Positions 44,876 through 56,044 of a stretch of DNA of 64,000 bases are shown in pieces (the first letter of the stretch is position 1; every line of letters starts with the position of its first letter). Source of the DNA: Begonia masoniana (lineage: Eukaryota > Streptophyta > Magnoliopsida > Cucurbitales > Begoniaceae); NCBI GenBank assembly GCA_022432975.1, contig CM039505.1:53295749-53359748 (forward strand), given 5' to 3'. Made by a program: the position numbers and the translations under genes. The notes below the pieces were generated by a model. It saw only the letters and a list, made by a program, of their open reading frames with translations. It ran no database searches and had not been told where the DNA came from.

Positions 44876-46441
44876 ATGGCATTTAACACAAACTCCACAC
44901 AAGTAGAAGGCCAGTCTACCACTAGACCTCCGTTCTTTGATGGTAATGATTATGTATACTGGAAGTCTAGAATGAGAATATACATTCAAGCTGTGGACTA
45001 TGAATTATGGAATAATATAGAAAATGGTCCATACGTTGCTGTTAAAACAGAGAATGGTGTTAAGATCCCCAAAGCTTCACACGAACTAAATTATACAGAC
45101 AAAAAGGACTTGAGCCTTAATGCCAAGGCAATAAACACACTGTATTGTGCTCTAAATAGAGATGAATTTAATAGAGTGCAAGGGTGTGAAAGTGCTCAAG
45201 AAATTTGGCACTTATTAGAAGTCACACATGAGGGAACTAACCAAGTAAAAGAGAGTAAATTGAGCATGTTAGTTCATGAATATGAACTGTTTTCTATGCA
45301 AAAAGAAGAAACCATTAGTTCTATGTTCACTCGATTTACTAATATCACTAATGGTCTTAAAGCTCTTGATAAGATTTATACAGGTGAAGAACAGGTAAGA
45401 AAAATTTTGAGATGCCTACCTAGAGCCTGGCAAGCAAAGGTGACAGCAATACAAGAGGCTCGGGATCTAAAGATGCTCAAGCTTGAAGAGCTCATTGGCT
45501 CTCTGATGACTCATGAGATAACCATGAGGGCCAATGATAATGAAGATCTCAAAGAAAAGGAGATAAATAAAAGCAAGGATATTGCTCTGAAAGCCTCTTC
45601 AACCAAAAATGAAGCATCTGAGGAAGAAGTAGAAGAAGATGATGAGGACATTGCTCTCATCGCTAGGAGATTCAGCAAGTTTCTCCGTAGGAAGAAGCTG
45701 CAAGGGAGAAGTTTCCCAAGGAATGAAAAACTTCCTAAAGACAAGGAGATTACCTGCTTTGGGTGCGGCAAGCCTGGACACATGAAGGCAGATTGTCCAC
45801 AGGCCAAGAAATATCCCAAGAAGTTTAAGAAGAAGGCTATGAAGGCCACTTGGGATGACAGTGAAGGCGACACCTCTTCTTCAGAAGATGAGGAAGTAGC
45901 CAACCTGTGCTTTATGGCACACGAAAATGAGGTTAGTGTTTCCTCAAGTGATAGTGAATCTGATGATGATGGTGATATGGTAGATGCATTTAATGATTTG
46001 GTAAAACAATTTAGCATGTTAAAGGCTAAATATAATTTGTTGAAAAGTGAAAATGCAAGTATAGTTGAAAAGCATGCCAAGAAAACTAATTTGCATGAAA
46101 AGGAGATCACTGAACTGAAAAAGAGAAATGAGGATTTAAATAATATTATTCTGAAATTTACTAATGGCAACAAGTTATATAAGATGTTATTAGGTAAACA
46201 GAGAGTAAATTTTGACAGAGCAGGAATAGGTTATGATAAATCTAGTAAAAAGAAAGTTTACAAGAATTATTTTGTGAGATCCACTACTTGTCATGCATGT
46301 AATGAGGTAGGACATAAATCCTTTGAATGTCCTTTAAAAACAAACAATAAGAAAGCTGGTTATAAATTACACTGGGTTCCTAAAGGAACCAGACCTAACG
46401 CTAGGACCCAAAAGATTTGGGTACCTAAGAAGACAACCTGA
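44876..46441 (+). CDS. gag of the inner Sirevirus-like element, intact
   Basis: 521 codons starting at ACCATGGC, a good initiation context (MAFNTNSTQVEGQSTTRPPF). An upstream in-frame extension into the primer site is unlikely to be used. Order: DUF4219/UBN2 region (DYVYWKSRMRIYIQAVDYEL, MFTRFTNITNGL, LRCLPRAWQAKVTAIQEARD), acidic linker, CCHC knuckle CFGCGKPGHMKADC at about residue 293, Ser/Asp/Glu-rich segment, coiled coil (KHAKKTNLHEKEITELKKRN), and second knuckle CHACNEVGHKSFEC at about residue 471. It ends in TGA at 46439-46441. Pol starts just downstream in a different frame, after an acceptor-like TTTCTATTTTGCAG. Gag forms the particle and binds RNA. It shares layout but only modest sequence with the outer Gag. 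Confidence 0.92.
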   Translation: MAFNTNSTQVEGQSTTRPPFFDGNDYVYWKSRMRIYIQAVDYELWNNIENGPYVAVKTENGVKIPKASHELNYTDKKDLSLNAKAINTLYCALNRDEFNRVQGCESAQEIWHLLEVTHEGTNQVKESKLSMLVHEYELFSMQKEETISSMFTRFTNITNGLKALDKIYTGEEQVRKILRCLPRAWQAKVTAIQEARDLKMLKLEELIGSLMTHEITMRANDNEDLKEKEINKSKDIALKASSTKNEASEEEVEEDDEDIALIARRFSKFLRRKKLQGRSFPRNEKLPKDKEITCFGCGKPGHMKADCPQAKKYPKKFKKKAMKATWDDSEGDTSSSEDEEVANLCFMAHENEVSVSSSDSESDDDGDMVDAFNDLVKQFSMLKAKYNLLKSENASIVEKHAKKTNLHEKEITELKKRNEDLNNIILKFTNGNKLYKMLLGKQRVNFDRAGIGYDKSSKKKVYKNYFVRSTTCHACNEVGHKSFECPLKTNNKKAGYKLHWVPKGTRPNARTQKIWVPKKTT

Positions 46442-46449
46442 TTTCTATT

Positions 46450-48000
46450 TTGCAGGTTGATGCGTCTCCATTAAGGAATCAATGGTACCTGGACAGTGGA
46501 TGTTCAAGGCACATGACTGGAGATGCATCTAAGTTTGCTATTGTCAACAAGAAGAAAGGAAGTGTTACTTTTGGGGGAAACCAAAAGGGCAAAATTGTTG
46601 GCATTGACAACATAGGTAACCCTATCAATCCTATAATAGAAAATGTTTTATTAGTTGATGGGTTAAAACACAATCTGCTAAGCATAAGTCAATTATGTGA
46701 CAAAGGTTATGAGGTGATATTTAAATCAAATTCATGCATAATTAAAGATAGCTCATCTAGTTCTATACAGTTTAAATGATATAGAAAAGAAAATGTGTAT
46801 ATTATTGATTTAGATAATATTGAATTTTCTGATGAAAAATATTTTGCTGTGAATTTTTCTAATGACTGCTGGACTTGGCATAGGAGATTAGGACACGTAG
46901 GGATGGATACCTTAGCTAAGATTACTAAGGAGAATTTAGTTAGAGGGATCCCTAAGATATCCTTTGAGAAGGATAAGGTTTGTGAAGCCTGCCAAATGGG
47001 AAAGCAGATCAAAAGTTCTTTTGCATCTAAGAATGCAATTTCTACTTCAAAGCCTCTCCAACTCCTTCATATGGACATTTTCGGTCCTTCCATTATAGCC
47101 AGCTTAGGAGGAAAATTCTATGTCTTTGTTATTGTAGATGATTTCTCTAGATTCACCTGGGTATTCTTTCTGAAGTCTAAGGATGAGACTTTTGATACCT
47201 TCTCTAGCTTTAGGAAAAGAGTTTAAAATGAAAAGGGGCTCACCATTGTTGTTATTCGTAGTGATCATAGTGGAGAGTTTGAGAATGAGAGATTTGAACT
47301 TTTGTGTCTCAAGCATGGAATTGAGCACAATTTTTCCTCCCTTAGAACCCCTCAGCAAAATGGTGTTGTTGAGAGGAAAAATAGGTCTCTCCAAGAGCTA
47401 GCTCGGACTATGCTCAATGAGAATTCTCTTCCTAAATACTTCTGGGCTGAAGCTGTCTCTACAGCATGCTATGTACTCAATCGGGTCTCCATAAGACCTA
47501 TTCTTGAGAGAACTCTATATGAGCTCTGGAGTGGAAAAACTCATTCTGTTAAATACTTTAGAGCCTTTGGTAGTAAATGTTTTATCCTCAACACTAAGGA
47601 TAACTTAGGGAAATTCAATTCCAAATCTGATCTAGGAATTTTTCTTGGTTATTCTCTTTCAAGTAAAGCATATAGAGTATTCAATAGGAGAACTCTAGTT
47701 GTAGAAGAATCAGTTCATGTCAACTTTGATGAGTCCCTTCAACCCACAATCAATGTGGATGAGGATGATTCTTTGGATAGACAACTGGACTCTCTTTCTT
47801 TAGAAAAGCCTAGTGATCCCCTTCAAGTAGAAAAATCTTTAGAACTCTCTTCTACTTCTCCTGATATTATTCCTGTCAAGGATGAAAATCCTGCTCTTCC
47901 TAGAGATTGGAAGTTTGTCAAAGACCATCCAATAGATGAAATTTTAGGTGATCCTTCTTTAGGAGTTAAGACTAGATCCTCTCTTAGGAACCTCTGTGCC
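46450..48000 (+). pseudogene. pol part 1 of the inner element: protease and integrase, two nonsense codons
   Basis: One frame runs from QVDASPLRNQWYLDSGCSRH (aspartic protease, DSG intact) through the integrase zinc region (WHRRLGHVGMD, CEACQMGKQ) and integrase core (LLHMDIFGPS, IRSDHSGEFENERF, NGVVERKNRSLQELA) to the C-terminal part ending LRNLCA. TGA at 46777-46779 and TAA at 47224-47226 interrupt it without changing frame. At 48000 the coding sequence is cut by the 5.4-kb insertion and resumes at 53361 in the same reading frame once one GTGCC is removed. Integrase inserts the cDNA; this copy cannot make it without readthrough. Confidence 0.9.
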
Positions 48001-48796
48001 TGTAACACCCAGAAAATTTTAATAATGTGCGTAGCCCTAGGTTGTATGAGAGATTAATGTTTAGTAATGGAAGGTTTAAAAATAATACAATGGGAAGAAG
48101 AGAGTTGACAAGTCAAAAGGGTTGTTTGAAAAGTTAAAATTTTGAAAAGTCAAAGTGTTATCAACCAATAGGAAAAGGTTAGGAAAAATTGAATGGAAAG
48201 TGGTTGTTGATGAAGCCTTTCACATTGGAAGACAAAAGGAAGAAGAGAATTGAAAGATTAGGTTTGAAATGTTGAAAAGTCAAAATACTTAAGTGTTTGA
48301 AAAGTCAAATGGAATGAACCAATCAAAATTTGGTAAAATTGAATGAAAAAGGAAGAATAAAAGGTGAATTTAACGTGACTTTCACGTTGGCTTTTGGAAG
48401 AAGAAAAGTGTGGGTTAGATGGTAATTTTAGAAATTTTTGTGGAGGGAAACTTAAAGTGAAAGTAAAAATTGGTTTAAAGGTTAATTTTTATTTCTTTTT
48501 CTTCATCTTCATCGACTTCTCTCCCTCTCCTCCATAGCCGATGCTTCCCCTCCCAAGTTCTTCATTTTCTCAAGGCAATCCAAGGTAATTTCTCATGGGT
48601 TTTGCTTTGGGTACATTTGGATGAAGCTTGTGAGTGATTGTAGTGAGTTTTGAGAGGTTTTGGTGAGGGTTTGAAAACTCTAAAAGGAGGAGTCCGAAAA
48701 TTGGGTTCTCTTTGGGGTTTTTCTTCCTCTTTTGGTTAATTAAGCCTTAGATATGTTAGTTTAGGTTGTTGGAGTGATTAGATTATGGATTGAAAT

Positions 48797-51153
48797 TTAT
48801 TTACACAAAACCAGGTTTTATGCAAAAAGGGCGCCGAATCTGTTGGTGCATTTTCGGATTGGCTAAGCATTTTGTTTGATGGATTTAAGCATTTCAATGG
48901 ATAGTAGACGTGTAGAGGTTTCCGGATTGGGGTGGCACGTCGAAATCTGTTGAAAAACGAGGGAGTTATTAAGTATTGTTAGTTTTAGTTTGACGGTCAA
49001 AATTGTGCAAAAACCGGGTTTAAGTGTTTTGTGAGAGAAATGTGTTTTAAGTATTGTTAGTTTTAGTTAGAAAATTTCCTTAGATTGTATTGATAACTTA
49101 TCAAGCTAAGTTTCCGTTATTTTAGGTCGTCGAATGAGTGAATTGACCGGTAAAAGTAAGCAAGTGAAAGCCGAGCAACCAGGTAAGTAGTGGAGTGCTT
49201 GTGTTTTGCCTTCGGGTCTACACCATGGAACGGTAGGAAATTGTTTATTTGTTTGGTTGGTTGTTTTGTTTGGTGTTGTGTTGTGTTGTCGTACCGTGTT
49301 GTGTTAAGTTGTTGCGTTACGTTGTTGTGTTGGTTGCATTGTTTGAACATTGTTTGCAAATTGTGGAAGTGGAATGTAAAAAGTTAAGCAGAAGGTTCCG
49401 TGAACGCTTCGATGTTAATCAGAAGGTTCCGTGAACGCTTCGATGTTAAGCAGAAGGTTCCGTGAACGCTTCGATATTAATCAGAAGGTTCCGTGAACGC
49501 TTCGATGTTAATCAGAAGGTTCCGTGAACGCTTCGATGTTAAGCAGAAGGTTCCGCGAACGCTTCGATGTTAATCAGAAGGTTCCGCGAACGCTTCGATG
49601 TTAATCAGAAGGTTCCGCGAACGCTTCGATGTTAAGCAGAAGGTTCCGCGAACGCTTCGATGTTAAGCAGAAGGTTCCGTGAACGCTTCGATGTTAATCA
49701 GAAGGTTCCGTGAACGCTTCGATGTTAAGCAGAAGGTTCCGCGAACGTTTCGATGTTAAGCAGAAGGTTCTGCGAACGCTTCGATGTTAATCAGAAGGTT
49801 CCGTGAACGCTTCGATGTTAAGCAGAAGGTTCCGTGAATGCTTCGATGTTAAGCAGAAGGTTCCGTGAACGCTTCGATGTTAATCAGAAGGTTCCGGGAA
49901 CGCTTCGATGTTAATCAGAAGGTTCCGTGAACGCTTCGATGTTAAGCAGAAGGTTCCGTAAACGGTTCCATGAACGCTTCGATATTAATCAGAAGGTTCC
50001 GTGAACGCTTCGATGTTAATCAGAAGGTTTCGTGAACGGTTTCGCGAACGCTTCGATGTTAATCAGAAGGTTCCGCGAACGCTTCGATGTTAATCAGAAG
50101 GTTCCGCGAATGCTTCGATGTTAAGCAGAAGGTTCCTGCGAACGCTTCGATGTTAAGCAGAAGGTTCCGTGAACGCTTCGATGTTAAGAAGAAAGGTTCC
50201 GTAAACGCTTCGATGTTAATCAGAAGGTTCCGTGAACGCTTCGATGTTAAGCGGAAGGTTCCGTGAACGCTTCGATGTTAATCAGAAGGTTCCGTGAATG
50301 CTTCGATGTTAAGCAGAAGGTTCCGCAAACGCTTCAATGTTAAGTAGAAGGTTCCGCGAACCCTTCGATGTTAAGTGCTAATAGTGAAAGAGTAATGAAA
50401 AGAAATTGAAATGAACACAAACGAGGGTTAGAAACCGCATGGGTTAGGATTGTGTGTGAGTGTTGTTGTGCATAGTGCATGGTTTTTAAACTGCATTTGT
50501 TATCCCTACTTGCTAAGCGTAAGCTTACGTGTGTGTGTGTGTTCTGTGGTGTATGTGACGGAGCATTTACAGGTGAGCTTGAGAGCGAGGAACAGGACTA
50601 GGGGCAGTCGGAGATCCAAAGAGCTCGCCAGTGCAGGCCATTTGTCGGGGCGCTTCGACCTGATTCTTGGGGGTGTGTGGTTGTTGGGATTGGATATTTG
50701 GTGGTTAGTTTGTATATATTTTGTTTTGTAGTTGGAGATGTTTTGGTTAGTTGGTTAGGCTGGATTGGTATATATAGAATTGGGTGATACTGGTGTGGTT
50801 TATGGTTGAGATTTTTAGATTTTATGGTTGATTTTGTGAGAGTTGTTTAGTTAGATAATTGTAGATTTATTCTGGAGTAAATTGGGTTTGAATTGTGGCC
50901 TTAAATGTTGTTTGTTTTTCAGGTTTTGGATTAGAAACTTTTAGGCGTTATATTGTCGGTTTTTGTTAAAAAGTCAATAACGTCGGGTTGTTTTGTGATA
51001 TGTTTTCAATGACTATTTTAAGTCGGTTTTCTGAGATTTTTACGAGTCATGAAGTTTTGGGTGTCGGGATAGTGTGGTAAAAAATTTCAGGAAATATTTT
51101 AACCCGACATTTTCAAATGTGTTTTAAATGTATTGTGGGCACGTTTCCCAACA
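48797..51153 (+). repeat. Left arm of the inverted duplication
   Basis: It pairs with 51401-53243 in opposite orientation over its whole length, with a few percent differences. It is ~500 bases longer than the right arm because it holds about twice as many 31-bp satellite units. Confidence 0.9.
49386..50375 (+). repeat. 31-bp satellite array, about 32 copies
   Basis: Direct repeats of a 31-base unit built on GAAGGTTCCGTGAACGCTTC followed by GATGTTAAGCA. Variants alternate GTGAACG/GCGAACG and TTAAGCA/TTAATCA. There is one local deletion-fusion near 49960 and another near 50040. It lies within the LTR body. There are no spacers. Confidence 0.95.
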
Positions 51154-51255
51154 AGTTACAAACTAACTAGAAGAGAAAAATACTTACAGTAGGTGAAGCA
51201 CGTTGCAGGACGGCCGACATTGTCAGGTAATTCTTTGAACATTTCGACCACTAAA

Positions 51256-51267
51256 GCTCTGATACCA
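51256..51267 (-). other. Primer-binding site in reverse, at the centre of the inverted insertion
   Basis: GCTCTGATACCA is the complement of TGGTATCAGAGC. On the minus strand it follows the LTR end (GCGTTACA, 51271) after three bases. It proves that LTR and leader sequence was copied into the inverted arm together. Confidence 0.88.
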
Positions 51268-51400
51268 ACTTGTAACGCCCCCGAAATCGCCTCGGCTCTG
51301 TGCGCTACTTTGCTAAACTAACCCGCGTTTTAAACAGTATTTTTTAAAAATTTTCGATAAATTAACGACTCGTTTTCACGTTTGTCGAACCCTTGAAATT

Positions 51401-53243
51401 TGTTGGGAAACGTGCCCACAATACATTTAAAACACGTCTGAAAATGTCGGGTTAAAATATTTCCTGAAATTTTTTACCACACTATCCCGACACCCAAAAC
51501 TTCATGACTCGTAAAAATCTCAGAAAACCGACTTAAAATAGTCATTGAAAACATATCGCACAACAACCCGATGTTATTGACTTTTTAACAAAAACCGACA
51601 ATATAATGCCTAAAAGTTTCTAATCCAAAACCTGAAAAACAAACAACATTTAAGGCCACAATTCAAACCCAATTTACTCCAGAATAAATCTACAATTATC
51701 TAACTAAACAACTCTCACAAAATCAACCATAAAATCTCAAAATCTCAACCATAAACCACACCAGTATCACCCAATTCTATATATACCAATCCAGCCTAAC
51801 CAACTAACCAAAACATCTCCAACTACAAAACAAAATATACACAAACTAACCACCAAATATCCAATCCCAACAACCACACACCCCCAAGAATCGGGTCGAA
51901 GCGCCCCGACAAATGGCCTGCACCGGCAAGCTCTGTGGATCTCTGACTGCCCCTAGTCCTGTTCCTTGCTCTCAAGCTCACCTGTAAATGCTCCGTCACC
52001 TACACTACAGAACACACACACACACACGTAAGCTTATGCTTAGCAAGTAGGGATAACAAATGCAGTTTAAAAACCATGCACTATGCACAACAACACTCAC
52101 ACACAATCCTAACCCATGCGGTTTCTAACCCTCGTTTGTGTTCATTTCAATTTCTTTTCATTACTCTTTCACTATTAGCACTTAACATCGAAGCGTTCGC
52201 GGAACCTTCTGCTTAACATCGAAGCGTTCACGGAACCTTCTGCTTAACATCGAAGCGTTCACGGAACCTTTCTTCTTAACATCGAAGCGTTCACGGAACC
52301 TTCTGCTTAACATCGAAGCGTTCGCGGAGCCTTCTGCTTAACATCGAAGCGTTCGCGGAACCTTCTGCTTAACATCGAAGCGTTCGCGGAACCTTCTGAT
52401 TAACATCGAAGCGTTCACGGAACCTTCTGATTAACATCGAAGCATTCACGGAACCTTCTGATTAATATCGAAGCGTTCACGGAACCGTTCACAGAACCTT
52501 TTGCTTAACATCGAAGCGTTCACGGAACCTTCTGATTAACATTGAAGCGTTCGCAGAACCTTCTGCTTAACATCGAAGCGTTCGCGAACCTTCTGCTTAA
52601 CATCGAAGCGTTCACGGAACCTTCTGATTAACATCGAAGCGTTCACGGAACCTTCTGCTTAACTTTTTACATTCCACTCCCACAATTTGCAAACAATGTT
52701 CAAACAATGCAACCAACACAACAACGTAACGCAACAACTTAACACAACACGGTACGACAACACAACACAACACCAAACAAAACAACCAACCAAACAAATA
52801 AACAATTTCCTACCGTTCCATGGTGTAGGCCCGAAGGCAAAACACAAGCACTCCACTACTTACCTGGTTGCTCGGCTTTCACTTGCTTACTTTTACCGGT
52901 CAATTCACTCATTCGACGACCTAAAATAACAAAAACCTAGCTTGATAAGTTATCAATACAATCTAAGGAAATTTTCTAACTAAAACTAACAATACTTAAA
53001 ACACATTTCTCTCACAAAACACTTAAACCCGGTTTTTGCACAATTTTGACCGTCGAACTTCAAACGGTCTTAACTCCCTCGTTTTTCAACAGATTTTGAC
53101 GTGCCACCCCAATCCGGAAACCTCTACACGTCTATTATCCATTGAAATGCTTAAATCTATCAAACAAAATGCTTAGCCAATCCGAAAAGGCACCAACAGA
53201 TTCGGCGCCCTTTTTGCATAAAACCTGATTTTGTGTAAATACA
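51401..53243 (-). repeat. Right arm of the inverted duplication
   Basis: The inverse of 48797-51153, starting TGTTGGGAAACGTGCCCACA (complement of the left arm end). It carries the 31-bp array at 52182-52663. Confidence 0.9.
52182..52663 (-). repeat. 31-bp satellite array in the right arm, about 15 copies
   Basis: The same 31-base unit as 49386-50375 in reverse orientation, with about half the copy number and its own set of variants, so the two arms have changed length independently since the duplication. Confidence 0.95.
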
Positions 53244-53360
53244 AACCTTAAAACAAGTCGTTAATTTATCGAAAATTTTTAAAAAATGCTGTTTAAAACG
53301 CGGGTTAGTTTAGCAAAGTAGCGCACCGAACCGAGGCGGTTTCGGGGGCGTTACAGTGCC

Positions 53361-54917
53361 AATGTAGCTTTTATCTCTCAAGTAGAGCCTAAGAAGTTTG
53401 AAGAGGCCGAGTGTGATGAAAATTAGATTTTAGCTATGCAAGAGGAGTTAAATCAATTTGAAATGAGCAAGATATGGGAACTTGTTCCACGGCCTAAGGA
53501 TCATCCCATCATTGGAACTAAATGGGTTTTCAAGAATAAGTTGGATGAAAATGGGATTGTGGTTAGAAACAAGGCTAGACTAGTTGCTAAAGGATACTCT
53601 CAAGAAGAAGGTATTGATTTTGAGGAATCCTTTGCCCCTGTAGCTAAATTAGAGTCAATTAGGATGCTCCTAGCCTTTGCCTGCTACAAGAACTTCACAC
53701 TCTTTCAAATGGATGTAAAGAGTGCATTCTTAAATGGTTACATCAATGAAGAAGTTTTTGTTGAGCAACCCTTAGGTTTTGAAGCTTTTGATAAACCCGA
53801 TCATGTCTACAAATTAAGGAAAGCTTTCTATGGTCTTAAGAAGGCTCCTCGAGCTTGGTATGATAGATTGAAGAATTTCCTTGAGGAAAGGAATTTCAAA
53901 AAGGGGAATACAGATTCAACTATATTTACCATGCAAAAGGAGAATGACATTCTGTTAGTTCAAATTTATGTCGATGACATTATTTTTGGATCAACTAATG
54001 TCAACATGTGTAATGAATTTTCCTCCCTCATGCAAAGTGAATTTGAGATGAGTATGATGGGGGAGTTAAAATTCTTCTTAGGTTTTCAGATTAGTCAATC
54101 TTCTGATGGAATTTTCTTCTGTCAAGAAAAATACATCAAGGAACTTCTAAAGAAATTTAGATTAGAATCATCTAAGTCTTCCAAGATTCCCATGAGTACC
54201 ACAACTAAATTGGATAAAGATGAAAAAGGAATTAGTGCTGATATTAAGAAATATCTTGGTATGATTGGTTCAGTGTTATATCTGACTGCAAGTAGGCCAG
54301 ATATACTCTTTAGTGTTTGTCTATGTGCAAGATTCCAAGCTGCCCCTAAAGAATCCCACTTAAATGCAGTCAAGAGAATATTTAAATATTTGAGTGGAAC
54401 TTATGATCTTGGTTTATGGTATCCTAAAGGCACCTCTTTTGATCTGATTGGATACTCAGATTCTGACTATGCTGGTAGTCTAGTTGATAGGAAAAGCACC
54501 AGTGGAACATGTCAATTCCTTGGTGAATCTTTAGTCTCCTGGTATTCTAAGAAATAGAATTCTGTTGCATTGTCAACTGCTGAGAGTGAATACATTGCTG
54601 CAGGCAGTTGTTGTGCACAAATGCTGTGGTTGAAACAGACTTTGGAAGATTATAATCTATTTTATGATAGGATTCTTATTCGGTGTGATAACACCAGTGC
54701 TATCAACATTTCTAAAAATCCTATTCAGCATTTTAGAACAAAGCATATCGATGTCAGATATCACTTCATAAGAGAGCATGTTCTAAGAGGTGATATCTCC
54801 TTAGAGTTTGTAAATTCTGTAGATCAATTGGCCGACATATTTACTAAACCGTTGGATGAAAAGACCTTCAATAATATAAGAATAAGGTTAGGTCTCATTC
54901 GGTTTGAGAATTGCTAA
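53361..54917 (+). pseudogene. pol part 2 of the inner element: reverse transcriptase and RNase H, two nonsense codons
   Basis: This continues the integrase end in frame (NVAFISQVEPKKFEEAECDE). [67 protein letters not shown] and catalytic YVDDIIFGS near 53966. RNase [36 protein letters not shown] and a C-terminal KHIDVRYHFIREHV, LADIFTKPLDEKTF, ending at 54917. TAG at 53424-53426 replaces a Trp (TGG) and TAG at 54555-54557 replaces a Gln. There is no frameshift. Apart from the stops all catalytic motifs look intact. Confidence 0.92.
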
Positions 54918-55227
54918 GTTTCTTATGTTGCAATTTCTTCCTGTGAAAGAGTAATCTGTGTTAGTGATGGCATCGATGGACATAGTTAACCGGATGATAT
55001 GTATCCTCCACTGACCGGATGATGTCTATGCATCGGATGATGTATTTTCTAATCTGCTGACACGTGTCATCTATCGGACGATATCGGTGTTACACGTGTG
55101 ACTTCATCACGTCGGGCGGTGCTTTATCTCTTTTAAATTCTTATTTCTTCACCGAGACGCTTCATCTTTTGCGCTCTTTCTGAAAACTCCTGCCCTACCA
55201 ATCCTCTCTCTCGATCTTATCTTTCCA
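54918..55227. other. Spacer between pol and the extra ORF
   Basis: It holds short imperfect repeats of CCGGATGATG / CGGATGATGT (about 54992-55035). No ORF. Confidence 0.5.
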
Positions 55228-56044
55228 ATGGATCCTCTGGTTTCATCATCTCGTGGAGTTTCCGAACCGACCAAGAAGAAGGCCAAAGTCTCTGCTCGTC
55301 CAACTCCGGTGATTCCTCGTGCAAATAGTTGGCCGTCGTTCTATTTCCTCAATCAGTCTGCTGAAGTCAGGTATCACGACGACTTTAAAGATAAGAAGTT
55401 GATTCCTAGTCGTGGTATTGTTCCAGACAAGTTAGAAGGTTTAAATTTAGTAGCACCCTTGACAGACATTGGTTTAATAGGGTTGTTTGAAGTTGAATCT
55501 TTCTTTTACCCCACTGCCATTAGAATGTTCTATGCCAATCTTAGTTATCCTTCTGACCAATCAACCATTTCGAGCTATGTGTATGAAAAACACATAGTTC
55601 TTACTTCTCAATCCCTAAATGAGCTTCTGGGGAGTCCTCATCTAGATCAACATCCCAAAATCTATTCAACATGGCTAGAACCCCCATTTCTTGGAACTCC
55701 CGATGGCAAACAATTCTTGAAAGAAATTGCTCTAGACCCGCACAACATTCCCAATTCCTTAAAGAGCAAACATTTAACCATTAGAGCTCGACTTCTCCAT
55801 CAGATGATCAGTTATAATGTTATTCCTAAGAGTGGTCATTATGATGATAAATTTAGCATCATGGAATTTGTTGTTCTTTTTGCCCTCTAGCAAAAGACCC
55901 CGGTTGATATAGGATACATTATTCTGAGAAGGATGATTCAGTGTGTTTCTTCAGGGCCTACATCCTTTCCCTATAACCTTCTTCTCATGAAGATCTTTCA
56001 GATGTCCGATGTTGAATTTCCCGAGGATGAGGATCCATCCTGTC
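55228..56044 (+). pseudogene. Extra ORF of the inner element, N-terminal part (putative plant transposon protein domain)
   Basis: ATG at 55228 opens a frame (MDPLVSSSRGVSEPTKKKAK) with a basic, nuclear-signal-like N-terminus. A folded region follows: SFFYPTAIRMFYANLSYPSD, VLTSQSLNELLGSPHLD, TIRARLLHQMISYNVIPKSG and FSIMEFVVLFAL. This resembles the domain labelled putative plant transposon protein in domain databases, often found next to Gag in plant elements. TAG at 55888-55890 interrupts it, probably from TGG. The frame continues to 56044, where a solo LTR is inserted. With one target copy removed it joins 58844 in frame. The role is unknown; Sirevirus extra ORFs at this position have been called envelope-like, but no membrane segment is seen here. 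Confidence 0.75.

Larger units (their letters stand above)
48001..53355. mobile_element. LTR-type insertion with giant inverted duplication, splitting pol
   Basis: It starts TGTAACACCC, ends GGGGGCGTTACA, and is flanked by GTGCC (47996-48000 and 53356-53360), a perfect 5-bp target duplication. The left part (48001-51153) reads as a plus-strand LTR lacking its last ~130 bases. The right part contains the inverse of the LTR body (51401-53243). Between them (51154-51400) lie a short internal segment and primer site in reverse (GCTCTGATACCA, 51256-51267) followed by the inverted LTR 3' end. The last ~105 bases are again an LTR 3' end in plus orientation. It has no coding capacity. This is best read as a solo LTR that carries an internal inverted duplication. 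The family was not identified; the ends resemble gypsy LTRs. Confidence 0.85.

Noticed and set aside
45511..46173. 220-codon minus-strand open frame.
   Set aside because: It is antisense to the intact inner gag; Ser/Leu/Phe-rich composition is the complement of the Lys/Glu/Asp-rich Gag.
49386..50375. Regular ~31-base repeats that at first sight resemble a CRISPR array.
   Set aside because: The units are directly adjacent with no unique spacers, lie in a plant LTR, and recur inverted at 52182-52663. They are a satellite inside a retrotransposon.
49117..52929. Identical short open frames in both halves of the palindrome (49117-49359 minus, 52687-52929 plus, and others).
   Set aside because: They are mirror images created by the inverted duplication. 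Low-complexity Asn/Gln/Thr composition, no domain, no start context.
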